This document shows, piece by piece, positions 10,917 through 21,700 of a DNA stretch of 64,000 nucleotides (the stretch's first letter is position 1; each line of letters opens with the position of its first letter). Origin of the DNA: Eucalyptus grandis (Eukaryota; Streptophyta; Magnoliopsida; Myrtales; Myrtaceae); assembly GCF_016545825.1 (NCBI RefSeq), contig NC_052612.1:1674001-1738000 (forward strand). Reading direction: 5' to 3'. The translations under genes were made by a program, and so were the position numbers. The notes under the pieces are model-generated. The model was not told the DNA's origin, did not search any database, and saw only the letters and a list, made by a program, of their open reading frames with translations.

Positions 10917-11926
10917 TAGAGGTGTTAAAATGGGTCGTAGACCTATATATGACCCATTTAAATCATAAATGGGTCATATTTGAGTCACTTGTTTTTTATA
11001 AAATAAATGATTTACTTTGATAAGTGGATTTTAAGTGGGTCTTAAATGGGTTTGGTTTTAAGTGGGTCACGAGAGAGAGACTCTCTCTTCTCTTTTAACT
11101 TTACAAAAATAATTTTTACAAATACCAAAATTATAATTATTTTTTATTTTAATTTTCTTTTCTTTTTTTCTTTTTTTTTTCCTATTCTTTTCTTTTCTTT
11201 CTCCCTTTTTTTTTTTTTTCTTTCTTCTTCCTCCAATCGTCGGCACGGTAATGGCCAATGACTAGCTAGGCGAGCCTCGAGCTCGTCGGCGTCGGGCGAG
11301 CTTAAGCTCACCGAATTTGGTGGGGCGAAGGTCTCATTGACGAGTCTTGCCCGACGCCGGCGAGGTCGAGCATCGAGTGAGGCTCTAGCCTCGCTGATCT
11401 GGCAAGCCTCGAGCTTGCCGGCGTCGAGCGAGCTTGAGGCTCGTCTGTGGCCAACCATCGTCGTGATTGGCGACCGGCCAGGAAGAAGAAGAACCAAAAG
11501 AAAAAACGAAAAAGAAAAAAATATATATTTTAAAAATAAAATAAAAATAATTAAAGAATATTTTAAAAAATACAAAATAATTAAAATTCGATTTTTAAAA
11601 TAATTATTTTTAAAATTTATAAAAATTTCCATTAAAATTATGTTATATAAATTTATTTTAGCAATACTATTTAAAAAATAATATATATATAAGAAATAAG
11701 CTTAGAAGTTTTTTAGTAATATAATCTTAAAAAAAAACATAAGAATAAGTTTTCCTAAAATTTGGTTAAATATGAAAATATTTTATTAATATGGATTGGG
11801 TCGGAATGGGTTGAAAAAATTTACGTTAGGCTTAAATAGGTCATAAATGAGTTAATGGATCCATTTGGATTGACCCATTAATTACCCGACTCAAACCCGA
11901 CTCGACCCATCCGTTTGACACCTCTA
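10917..11926. mobile_element. Non-autonomous hAT transposon, about 1.0 kb
   Basis: The left end reads TAGAGGTGTTAAAATGGGTC. The reverse complement of the right end reads TAGAGGTGTCAAACGGATGG, giving imperfect terminal inverted repeats of the TAGAGGTGTCAAA hAT type. Subterminal blocks rich in TGGGTC and GACCCA extend for roughly 100 bases on both sides. The element is flanked by a 7-of-8 match 8-bp target duplication. The interior has a polypyrimidine stretch (11150-11240) and a GC-rich core (11255-11480) in which CGAGC/GCTCG and TCGGCG/CGCCGA motifs recur. No transposase is encoded, so it would need a transposase in trans. Confidence 0.85.
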
Positions 11927-11934
11927 CTTTCATA
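11927..11934. repeat. 8-bp target-site duplication, right
   Basis: CTTTCATA directly follows the right end of the hAT element. It pairs with CTTTCATG at 10909-10916. Confidence 0.75.
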
Positions 11935-12508
11935 ATTCGCATCTGGGCCACACATAGTGTTCTCGACCTGCATCTTACTTAAGCTATGAGGTTATTAAAT
12001 TATTTCATGAACGAGGGATTTATTACAAAATATTTATAATAAGCGGAGTTAAACTTTGGAAAAATTACGTTATATCTCATTGGGTTCTTGTTCAAAGTTT
12101 TCCTCGGAATCGTGTTCAACACTCTCTCAGCTATGGATGTACTATCATGCTGGTCCTCTTTCATCTGGACGACATCATCCCAAACTAAATCATGTTAATT
12201 ACCATTTCACCCAAATCTTAAATGATACTGCCTATTCTAGGTCAATTGAAAACTCGAACTAACAATTCTCGTACGTGATCCCCACCGACATCACTAGTTC
12301 ACCTGCTATAACGCTGTGTGACGCTAAATCGGTATTCGGGACACAGAGTAGCACCGACAGCAACAGCCATCCAAGTAGAAATTCAAACACAAGGAGATGA
12401 AAGGTTGTAGAAAAAGCATCGGTTTCAATGCCCTCAGAATGCTTTGGCAAACGCTCCCTCATTCCTAGTCTGTACATGAAGACTAAGCATCCTCGATTCT
12501 TTACGGGG

Positions 12509-12624
12509 CATGAGGCGAAAGTTAAAGAAGACTGACATTTACAACTCGTCCCTAGGGTTCATTCCATAATGACAACCTAAACTTTCTGCAGTTTCACCAG
12601 CCATGAGCATCCTCATCCACTGGC
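12509..12624 (-). pseudogene. Tandem duplicate of the RRM gene's terminal exon
   Basis: This 116-base unit lies immediately next to, and is homologous with, 12625-12740, which contains the stop codon and last coding segment of the RRM gene. On the minus strand it encodes MLMAGETAESLGCHYGMNP and then RDEL and a stop, parallel to AIMADGTAARLAEYYGLNL, RDES and a stop in the used copy. The frame and stop position are kept although many residues differ. It lies downstream of the used stop codon, so it is either a decayed duplicate in the 3' untranslated region or an alternative last exon. I see no strong acceptor in front of it. Confidence 0.65.
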
Positions 12625-12654
12625 CATGAGGCGAAAGTTAGAGAAGACTGACAT

Positions 12655-13520
12655 TTATGACTCATCCCTGAGGTTCAATCCATAATATTCAGCCAAACGC
12701 GCCGCAGTTCCATCTGCCATGATGGCATCGATCATTTCGTACTTGGCAAAGTTTGCCTTAAGATTGTCTGCCTGCTGCTTAGCAAGTTTCTCTTCTTCTG
12801 CCTTTTGCTGCTGAGAAGGTAGAAGTACAAACCAAATTAGAGAGATTATCTAGAAGTTATTTCCCTGGTAGGATACCAATCATAATTCAAAAGTTAAAGC
12901 AGTGCTGACGGACATGAGTTCTCACAGAGTGAATGGGTTTCTCTGCCATTTAAGGGGTGTGTCAAGTATACGTAGCATTTCTAATCATGGGTTCTTTTTG
13001 GTATTTTTTTATGTGAAATCACCCGTATGATTGAGATTCTATTTATTTACCAACCACTCATAAAGGAACTTACTTTGAGCAAAAATCGAGCTTCAGCAGC
13101 ATGCCTTTTATCAATTTTCTTCCACTTCTGAGCTACCTCAAAGTTAGGATCATCTGCATCCAACCAGCGGACCTCTATTTTCCTACCAGGCTTTGCTGGG
13201 CGATCCTCAAACATCTCCACTTTAGCAGCACAAGCTCTCACAGGCCTTGGCATCCCAACTATCATCAGCGGGCAGCTAGCAATCAGCTTCACAATCGCTT
13301 TTGCCTGCTCCTCATCTTCCATCTCGACAAGAGCACGATTTGGGATGTGCTCCGGCTCTATGTAGTTCGTGATGAATTGAATATTTTTTACCATTCCAAA
13401 CTGGTCAAGAGCAGTCCTCAAGACAGGTTCAGTGACCTGGGGTGATAGGTTGTCGACATAGACAGTCCGTTTCACCTTCTCCAGAAAAGCAGCATACTCT
13501 GTCTCTGTAGTGCTCGCCAT
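12655..13520 (-). CDS. Small RRM-domain protein (EDM3/AIPP1-like)
   Basis: Two coding exons on the minus strand, 13520-13074 and 12810-12655, join in phase 0 through a GT-AG intron to give 200 residues. An RRM fold spans about residues 16-95: RTVYVDNLSPQ matches RNP2, and LVEMEDEEQAKA corresponds to the RNP1 region but is poor in aromatics, so RNA binding could be atypical. After it come a conserved MPRPVRA segment, GRKIEVRWLDADDP, and a charged C-terminal helix rich in Glu, Lys and Gln. The architecture resembles the plant single-RRM protein family that includes EDM3/AIPP1, a partner in the ASI1-EDM2 complex that controls intronic heterochromatin and polyadenylation. That assignment is from memory and is moderate. 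The ATG at 13520 follows a leader acceptor (CTGTTTAG), so the 5' leader is spliced. Confidence 0.85.
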
Positions 13521-14830
13521 GCAATCTAAACAGAAAATTCAAAGGCTCAATAACAGGTTGGCAGCAAACTAAAGATTTATCAGCAAAAGGTATTGGCTTT
13601 AGCTCCAGATTTTGTGAAGAATAAGGTGCATCAGTGCATGATATGATACACAAGTTCAATGTCATTCCTGGACAGTGGTCTCTTCTTAGGTGATAAAGCT
13701 CCCAACCAAAACCTAGTCCTATGTTGGTGCCGCACAGCGTCAGATGCAGCGACTGTATGAGCTACACAGCACCAAAACACCACTTGCAAAGATGCATGTA
13801 CTGCTCATTTGGCGAGCAAGATGATTTGGTATTAACCACTCGCAATGAATGAAGGATGTGCGGAGAAAAACCTACTCCTGCATTTTTAATTCGTTAGAAA
13901 GGAGATGTACCACGACAACACTGATGCTAGGAAGGCAATGATCATGTGATGCGCAGCAGCAGCGCGTGGACCTTCTGGGCACATTTCCAAAACTCGCATG
14001 ATGCTGCTGCTGCTGCACCATCATCCGATCAGAATGCCCACTTGTAAAGACGCAAATGCTACTGCTTGGCACGAGGAGATGATTCCGTGCTAGCCAAACA
14101 TAAATACACAGGATTCATTTCGCATGAAAAGCTTGCACCGAGAACATGAATAAGTTCAGCCACGAGCACATAACACGAGAATGAACATGATGTAAACCCC
14201 AATCTCTTTCAGATCCATGAAAAGCACTCAAATTCAGGGAAAAGAGACCATTGGAGAAATTAAAAGAACTACTACCAGCGAAACCCCTTATTGAAATCAA
14301 ATGCATTTTTCACTTCAAAACACCAATCTTTCATACTTGCGTGTTGCCTCTCGCCAATTCAATAAGCCAATATATCCAAACGCAAGAGGACACCACACGA
14401 CTGCTGAACCTAAAACATTCAGAGCCAAAGGAAGAAGCATTGATCCCGCCCGCTCACTGTCGAACCTAAAAACATTCACGATGCAGGTTTCGCGCCCTCA
14501 AAAATTCGTCAAATCGAGCCAAGCCCACTTCCAATTCTCGAGCAATGGAGCCGAATTCGTCGATGATAGATTGATATACAATGCGCCGATGCATGACGAT
14601 CCTTAGGGGAAGAACAATACTCGGCATGCAATTGAAAGAGAGAGAGCGCGAGAGAGAGAGAGAGAGGCGTTGCGCGAGGCGAAACCTGGTTGTAAGAGGA
14701 AGCGACGGAGGGGACGGTGAACCCAAAAGCTAGCCTCCGGCGGCGGCGGCGCGCGACGGTTGCTCGGCGGTGAAGGGGCGGCGAAGCCGAAGCTGGAGAA
14801 CTTGTCCGGTTGTCTCTGTCAAGCGCACGC
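13521..14830 (-). promoter_or_regulatory. Spliced 5' leader and core promoter of the RRM gene
   Basis: The acceptor just upstream of the start codon pairs most plausibly with a donor at 14686 (ACCAG|GTTTCG on the minus strand), giving a leader intron of about 1.15 kb. The first, non-coding exon would lie at about 14687-14830 in GC-rich sequence. A GA/CT run at 14636-14666 sits just inside the intron. Open frames on either strand here have no support. Confidence 0.5.
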
Positions 14831-15572
14831 AATAGAGGGCTTATTCACGGGCCAGTTTTCTGGACCTAAAAAGCTACGTCCCGCCCGGCTCGGCCCAATT
14901 CCTCGTAATTGGTCGGACCGAAACTTTGGTTCGCTCGGGCCGGTTCGGGCCCGTTCTAATTCTTTTGAGGATATTTGATTTTTTTTCTGAGATATGCATA
15001 TTGTTTTATGCAAAGATCAAAATTATCTTATCAACTTTAAAGAGAAACGTAAAAGTGACTGGAATTAGGGGGTGCTGACTAGGCAATCTTTAGGCATGAT
15101 TTGGCAGTGAGGAATCTAATTTGCAAAATAGTTTTGGGAGAGATTTATTTTAAGAAAAACTTGTTTTAAAGAGATCTATCCTAAAATAAAAAGTCTTGCC
15201 AATAATATTAAAACGTGCTTCTTTGTTTCTCTTATTAACTAGTATTCCATTTAAGGGGAAATTAAAAGCATTATCCCTGTGCTATTAACTAAATTTCGAT
15301 TTTGGTCCTTATACTCTATTTCATCATAATTAGTCCGGCAACTTAATCTTTAGTTACAATTTAAAGACAAAAATTCCGTTTTCCTTCAAAGTGTGGATGT
15401 TATATGCTAACCGTACTTGAGAGTTTCCTACCTCATAAGGCTCATCGTTCAATTCTTGTGGTGTCCCATTTTTTTTTCTCAGGTTAACCAAAAGCAAAAG
15501 AGGTCAATTCCATGAGTTTCAAACTTGAATTTTTATTAAAATAAAAAAGAATCAGTTTTTTTTTTTTTTTTT
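14831..15572. other. Spacer between the RRM gene and the plastid insertion
   Basis: GC-rich promoter text (14830-14970) gives way to AT-rich spacer. Nothing coding is seen. The stretch 15290-15360 (GATTTTGGTCCTTATACTC and similar) resembles common plant non-coding repeat text. A T run lies at 15556-15572 next to the start of the plastid-derived block. Confidence 0.45.
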
Positions 15573-16256
15573 AGTTTTATCTTTTCTCCCACCTTCAGAA
15601 GAATAAAGCATAGGCATTTCCATTATTGCTAGAATTTTCTCAAATGTAACTATCTCGGTTTCATAGAGAAATTGATATAGAATCTTCGAAAAAGTCTTTT
15701 CTTCGTAATAAAGAAAAGACTTACTACCTTTGGGATCTGATGCTACACCGCTGCTCAATACCTTAGGGGATCGACTTTGTTACATAAATGGATTCCTAAC
15801 TTTTATCTTCTATCATGACGTAAGTAAGTAGTTCTTATTGTATCGGCCCAAAACCTCACTAATTGATCTTTACGGTGCTTTCTCCGAAGAATGTAAACTG
15901 TACAACTTGCTAATAGCATTGATTAAATGAAGTAAGGGACTTCGGTATATATAGAGGACCTCACCGTTTAAGACATAACCATAGAAATGATGGAATCCAC
16001 TATTTCGTTATTCATTTCTATTTATTACTTTTTTCTGTTTTTTGATACCTAGTATCAATACTCATTTTGAGGTGAAATGACTATAAAAAAAGAAAAGACA
16101 AATCGTGGTCGGGAAGGTTATAGTAGCAAAAGCCATTAGAATTTTTATTTTATACATTGGAAGAATTCATTTTGTTATTAATAAACTAGGAAAAGGGAAA
16201 AGAATAACTGAAAGAAAGGAAATCGATTAGTTATTCATGAAAGTATCATTTATTCA

Positions 16257-16382
16257 ATGACTAGAATTAGATGAGGATATATAGCTCGGAGACGTAGAAA
16301 AAAAAATTCGTTTATTTGTATCAAGATTTCGGGGGGCTCGTTCAAGACTTACTCGAACAATTATTCAACGGAAAATAAGATT
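16257..16382 (+). pseudogene. rpl20: rpl20 5' fragment (plastid-derived)
   Basis: The start codon and first residues of plastid ribosomal protein L20 are visible (MTRI, then GYIARRRRK, then the SRLTRTIIQ motif). Codon 6 is TGA where the plastid gene has an arginine codon, consistent with CGA-to-TGA decay. A long A run at 16298-16306 adds a frameshift. The copy stops after about 40 codons, where rpoB sequence takes over. Confidence 0.85.
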
Positions 16383-16396
16383 GAATGAATCCATCG

Positions 16397-16584
<188 letters not shown>

Positions 16585-16798
16585 TAAAACCAAAAGACCC
16601 CTTGTTTCAAAGAGAGGAGGACGGGTTATTTACGTTTCATTTGATGGTTAGAAGCGAATTGAAAGCTAAGCCGTGGTAATTCAAAAGATTCCCTGGGGGA
16701 AAAATAGAGATGTCTCTTACCCGTAATATGTGGAAGTATCGACGTAATTTCATAGAGTCATTCAGTCTGAATGCTACATGAAGAATATAAGCCAGATG

Positions 16799-17192
16799 AA
16801 TATCGATATTGAGGATAGTGATGATATTGATCATAACCTTGATACGGAGCTGGAGCTTCTAACTAGGATGAATGCACTAACTATGGATATGATGCCGGAA
16901 ATAGACCGATTTTATATTACCCTTATTCGAATTAGCAAAAGCAATGTCTCCTTGCATAATATGGATTCCAAACATTCATTATATGGATGTGAATGAGTCG
17001 AATTACTTATTCCTCGGTTTATTAGTGAACTATCTCTCAAGGGATTGTGAAAGATGTTCCACTCAAAATATTCTTGTTATTGTTTCGACTCATATTCCCC
17101 AAAAAGTGGATCCCGCTCTAATAGCTCCAAATAAATTAAATGCATGCATTAAGATACAAGGGCTTATTATTCCACAACAACGAAAGCACTTT
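16799..17192 (+). pseudogene. ycf2: ycf2 internal fragment (plastid-derived)
   Basis: The open stretch [19 protein letters not shown] through [12 protein letters not shown] belongs to plastid Ycf2. After a frameshift near 16920 it continues with [39 protein letters not shown] and LIPQQRKHF. About 130 codons of this very large gene remain. The text before it (16600-16798) looks like sequence normally found upstream of ycf2, so a large internal part of the gene is missing at the junction near 16799. Confidence 0.85.
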
Positions 17193-17822
17193 GGCCCTAT
17201 TTGGTTCAGCATTTGAAATAGGCTCCGGGGCTCTAAAGGGTTTGGCAAAATGCAAGTGGTGTTTGGTTCAATTTTTTGAGGACTCTGGGAAGATGCAATT
17301 GGTGTTTGGTTCAATTTTTCAAAGGCCTTTGGGGGAATACAGGGGTAGAGGTTCATTGGCAACTTGCATTTTTGGAATGTAAGTTCATCACTGTTCATCT
17401 TCTTCGGTGGAGAAGCCATTCGAGGCCGACAACTGTCGGTCAAGGGGTCGCACGTGCCGGCGACCGCTGCCTGAGAGTCGTGACCTTGATGACCGTTTCT
17501 AGACCTGAGGCGATGCCTAGGTCGTGTGACCCAAGCGATTGGTGGCCTTCGCCCGACTCGGGCGGTTGTTGCTTGGGGTCGCCCGACTCCGGCCGACCAT
17601 CTAGGGGACAGATTCGACCATCCGGTCACCGGATCCAAAATTCGATGGCTAGACTTAAAAAAAAAAAAGTATAAATATTTATTTTGTTTTTTTAATTAAT
17701 AAAAGCCTTTTACAAATGTAAATTTTATCAAACGATATTTGCATTTCGGAAAATCTCCTTCATCTAAAGGTATTTGCATTTTTGCAAATGCATTCCCTAA
17801 AAATTGAACCAAACGGGCCCTA
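17193..17822. mobile_element. Putative small DNA transposon with inverted ends
   Basis: The left end (TTGGCCCTATTTGGTTCAGC) and the reverse complement of the right end (TTAGGGCCCGTTTGGTTCAA) match over a GGCCC-TTTGGTTCA core typical of small plant DNA elements. Inside are two degenerate tandem copies of a segment containing GTGTTTGGTTCAATTTTT (17260-17330), a GC-rich core (17400-17650) and A-rich text. No transposase frame and no clean target duplication were seen, so family and exact ends are uncertain. The left end coincides with the border of the plastid insertion. Confidence 0.45.
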
Positions 17823-18781
17823 ATTTAGCATTGGCAAATTGACACATAGAACTTACGTGTATGAGTTTCTAAAAATAATTCACTTTTGTTCCATGTACCT
17901 TTAGAAATGTTCAAAACTTTGAATGTAGCTATTGTACTTTGATTTTAGTTATCAAACTAGTCCTCGCATTATATTCCAACAAAATCTATATTTCTTTCCT
18001 CACACCGTGATCCAAAATGTTATGTCAAGTTAAAACTAAGCATTAATTTGGCAATGCCTACCTTTACAAGTTTGCCCAATCTAATTGAAATTATATGCAG
18101 ATCTTCATCGTCAATGTAATATGAGGATCAATAGTTTAATTCCTTAGTGGGTTAATGAAACTAACGAGCAATTTCTGATTTTAATTTTTCAAAATCAATT
18201 TTTAGTGGACAGTTCTTGATAGTCACATTGGGTAAATTTAGGATTTTTGCTAATACGTATAGTGATTTGACGCCGTGAGTAAAGTTTGAAGCTCTCTTTT
18301 TATGGTATTTTGCCATAGAAATTATAAATTCGGTATATGTTTATCACCATGATCAAGGTAAAAAAAAAAAAAATTATTAATGAAAGTAATTTTTTTCCTC
18401 CCTGTTCAAAAAAATCCACCGCATTCAGCGCTCCCTGCGTGAGCGCTCTCGCTTCCCTCTCCTTCCTGGCAAAAGCCCGTATTCATCCTTCCCTCTCTTC
18501 TCCACTCTGCAATTCCCGATCGCTCCTTCCCTCTCCGCTTCGCTCCCGCCATCGTCCCGGCGCGTCCCTCCGCATCTCCGACCGCTCGGCGCGGCACGAC
18601 CTCGCCGCTCGAATCCGTCGCTCGCGCGTCTCTCTCTCCGCCACCTCGCGGATTCCCGGTCGTCGCGCCCGCTCGAATCGACCGGGGCAGTCGATCTGGC
18701 TCCGGCCTCGAGGAGGGTGGGGGAGTTGAGTTGATTTGATTTGATTCGCGCGGGGGAGAGCGGTGGATCGAGCGAGGTCAG
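17823..18781. promoter_or_regulatory. Promoter and leader region of GCN2
   Basis: Positions 17823-18380 are AT-rich spacer. From about 18400 the sequence turns GC-rich and pyrimidine-rich (many TCCCTCT and CGCTC stretches), as expected for a plant 5' leader just ahead of the GCN2 start codon at 18782. No clear TATA box was identified. Open frames on either strand in 18337-18856 are by-products of the GC content. Confidence 0.5.
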
Positions 18782-21700
18782 ATGGGGCAGGGCTCGAAGA
18801 AGAAGAAGAAAGGAGGGAAGAGGAGCAAGGGGAGGACGCCTTCCAAGGACAAGCATGCCGACGAGGACAATGAGCTCCTCGCCGAGGAAATCACTGCCCT
18901 GTGAGTCGATCCCGTTGCTTTGTTAATAATTCCGCATTCTTTTTTCCCAATGCCAGCCGGGTTTTCGTGTTCACGGTGATTTATCTGCTTGGAAGGTTTC
19001 AAGTTTGTATTTTTCAGCTGGGACACTTGCTCCTCGAGTCTCGTTTATTCTACTCTGCCATTTGTGGAGTCTGTGAAGTATAATGCTACTTCATTCTAGT
19101 TACTACGCGTGCATCGACTTGGCTTAGTTGATGGGTTGTAGCGAATGAACACTGGAAGCTTGTTGTCTTTCTATTTTGCGATTACTGAAGTAAGTGATGT
19201 GCAATGGTCCAGGTCCGCGATATTTCAGGAAGACTGCAAAGTTGCAGAAACCCCGCCGAAAATCGTCATTAAGCTCAGGTTTCTTTTTAGTCGGTGTTCT
19301 GTTAATCGCATGGATTTTGATTATCTATCGTGGTTATGGATATGTTTTGGCTGGAATTAATCAGGCCTTACTCAAAAGACACGGGTTTTGATGATCTGGA
19401 TGTTTCAGCCCTTCTTTTTGTAAGGTCAGTGCTCTAAATTTGGTATTAACACTATCTCTCTTGGTGTCGATTATTATGGTTCTGCCTCTCCCTTAATGTC
19501 TTTTTCTGATACAGGTGCTTACCCGGGTATCCTCACAAGTGTCCAAAGTTGAAGATCATACCAGAGAAAGGTTTATCTGAAGCTGACGCAGATAAGCTTC
19601 TCTCTCTCCTACATGAGCTGGTATGAACTGGTTCTTGGTTTTATACAACCCTTCTCAAGAGGTCTTTCCCTTTTTATATTCCTTTTCTGGTTGGGTGTTG
19701 ATTGGGAAGTGCTATACAATTTGTTTTTCCCAAACAAGACCACAGACACTCCCTCTTGTATGTAAGTCAGGATCTTTCATTTAGTATATAGAGTGTAGGC
19801 ACAACTATGTCAACTGACGCATAAGCACAATAACAGGAATATTAAAAGGGTACCAAGCGGGTATCACCTCAGCACAAAGCTAGATACAAGAGACTTTGTC
19901 CTTACAGAATATCACGAGTTTGCCACTGGAGAACTGTTAATATTCCCCCTCAAGATGGAGCATGGATATCAATCATGCCCGGATTGCAAATATGGAAGTA
20001 TATCGTAATTCTCCTCAATCCCGTTTGGAAAGTATCTGCTAACTAGTCTATGGACTTCACAAGGGGTACACGAATGAGAAACCATCTAATTTCTCCTTTA
20101 TGAAGTTCCTGTCAGTCTCAACCAACTAGCTTGTTGTAGCTGTTGATCTTTTTCTTGGTACCTACATTTCTCCAAATAGATTTGTTTCTAATTTGCCCTC
20201 TATCGTGTGCCCACACATCCAGAGATGTATTATAATTTCTGCTACACTTTGTTTTGTGCACATATCGGTGTTTTAAATCATGCAGTGTTTTGTGCCATGG
20301 AGCATTGAAGGGCTTATTGCTGTCCCATGGAATTTTACCTTGGGCTTAAGGAGCATTTAATTATTGCAAAGGATGCTAGAAGCACTTTTGTAGTTCATGC
20401 GATTTGCTTGTACTCATGGGTGAGAAGTCATATGTTTTCTGCATCATGTGGCAAAAAATAGATCCAAAGTATAGACATTGTACTCTTTTTGGGACTACCT
20501 GGTCTTTGATCCTCATCAAGGGAATAGTTTTAACTTTCACTCTTACCTAAGTTAAACTCCTAATACTCTCGACTTTTGTGAAATTGGACATAAACACTCA
20601 TTTTTGTTTGGCAAGCATGGAGGGGAGGGATAATTACTGAACATCGTAGCTTTCTTTCCCACTAAAATTTACTTCAATTTCCACACCCACCCAACAGTTT
20701 ACTGCACTTCTCCTCCTTACCAAACAAAGCATCAGATTCAAATGTTCTTTTCAAAGCTCCAACTTTTGTTTGCTCCTACCTGGTTTGATGTGCTCACACT
20801 ATAATGCAGAAGTCATACATTGAGGGATATCAAATCGTTTATAAATGGAGAAAAGAGGTTTTACTAATTAGAGCTCATCCTTGATGTAACTTGGCAATTT
20901 TTCTGTTTCTCCTCCACACGTCTGACTAAAACAATGGCACCATCGTATATATCCTGAGTATGGGATTTTATCGATCAACTAATGATACCAAAATATATAG
21001 TGATTTTTCAACAAATTCATCCCTGAAAGCAAAAATGGGACTCGCAATTCCCTTTAGAATTGGCACATACAAATGTGGCTGAAAATTTAATGGGAGGAAC
21101 CTACTGAAAATGCAAGGAAGGAACAAAAACATGAATCACCCCCTTTTAACAAAATATTTAGTGATTTTTTAATAAATTTATTGCTGAAAGCAAAAGTGGG
21201 ACTCACAACTCCCTTTAGCACTGGCACAAACAAATGTAGCTGAAAATTTCATGGGAGGAGCCTACTGAAAATGCAAAGGAGCAAAAACATGAATCATCTC
21301 CTTTTAGCTCTCAGTTAGAGTTGATAGTTGTGGGTGGGCATTTGGTGTCCGGATTATGTATACATTATCTTTGTTTGTCTTCCAGCTAGCTTTGCAGGTT
21401 TGTTATATGCCTTTCCCAGATATTGTCAAATTTATTGCAGTTGAGATAAACAGGCATTGGACATAATACATGCTCATATTTCAAGAATGCTATCTTTTTG
21501 TGCAGAAATTTGAAGTATGTACATATGCAAGTAATATGGATGTACTAGCGATAGAGCAGCTAAATCCATGGTTATATATTGTTAATGTCTTCAGTGTAAT
21601 TCATTTACGGTCATTTTTGCCTGATAACCTTGATGAACTTTATAGGGCAGTGTCCAAGGAAGTGTTTACAGTTATAAAGGAATAGAGAAAAATGCAAGCC

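Noticed and set aside
11144..11632. 162-codon minus-strand frame in the hAT element
   Set aside because: It is composed of Lys/Glu/Ile low-complexity and GC-rich repeat text inside a non-autonomous element. There is no transposase motif (no hAT dimerisation domain signature).
17090..17674. Open frames on both strands across the NUPT/element border
   Set aside because: They bridge plastid-derived ycf2 text and GC-rich element sequence. Neither strand gives a coherent protein.
18337..18856. Overlapping frames of 130 and 143 codons at the GCN2 promoter
   Set aside because: Arg/Ser-rich translations of a GC-rich leader on both strands, without homology. The GCN2 start at 18782 explains the region.
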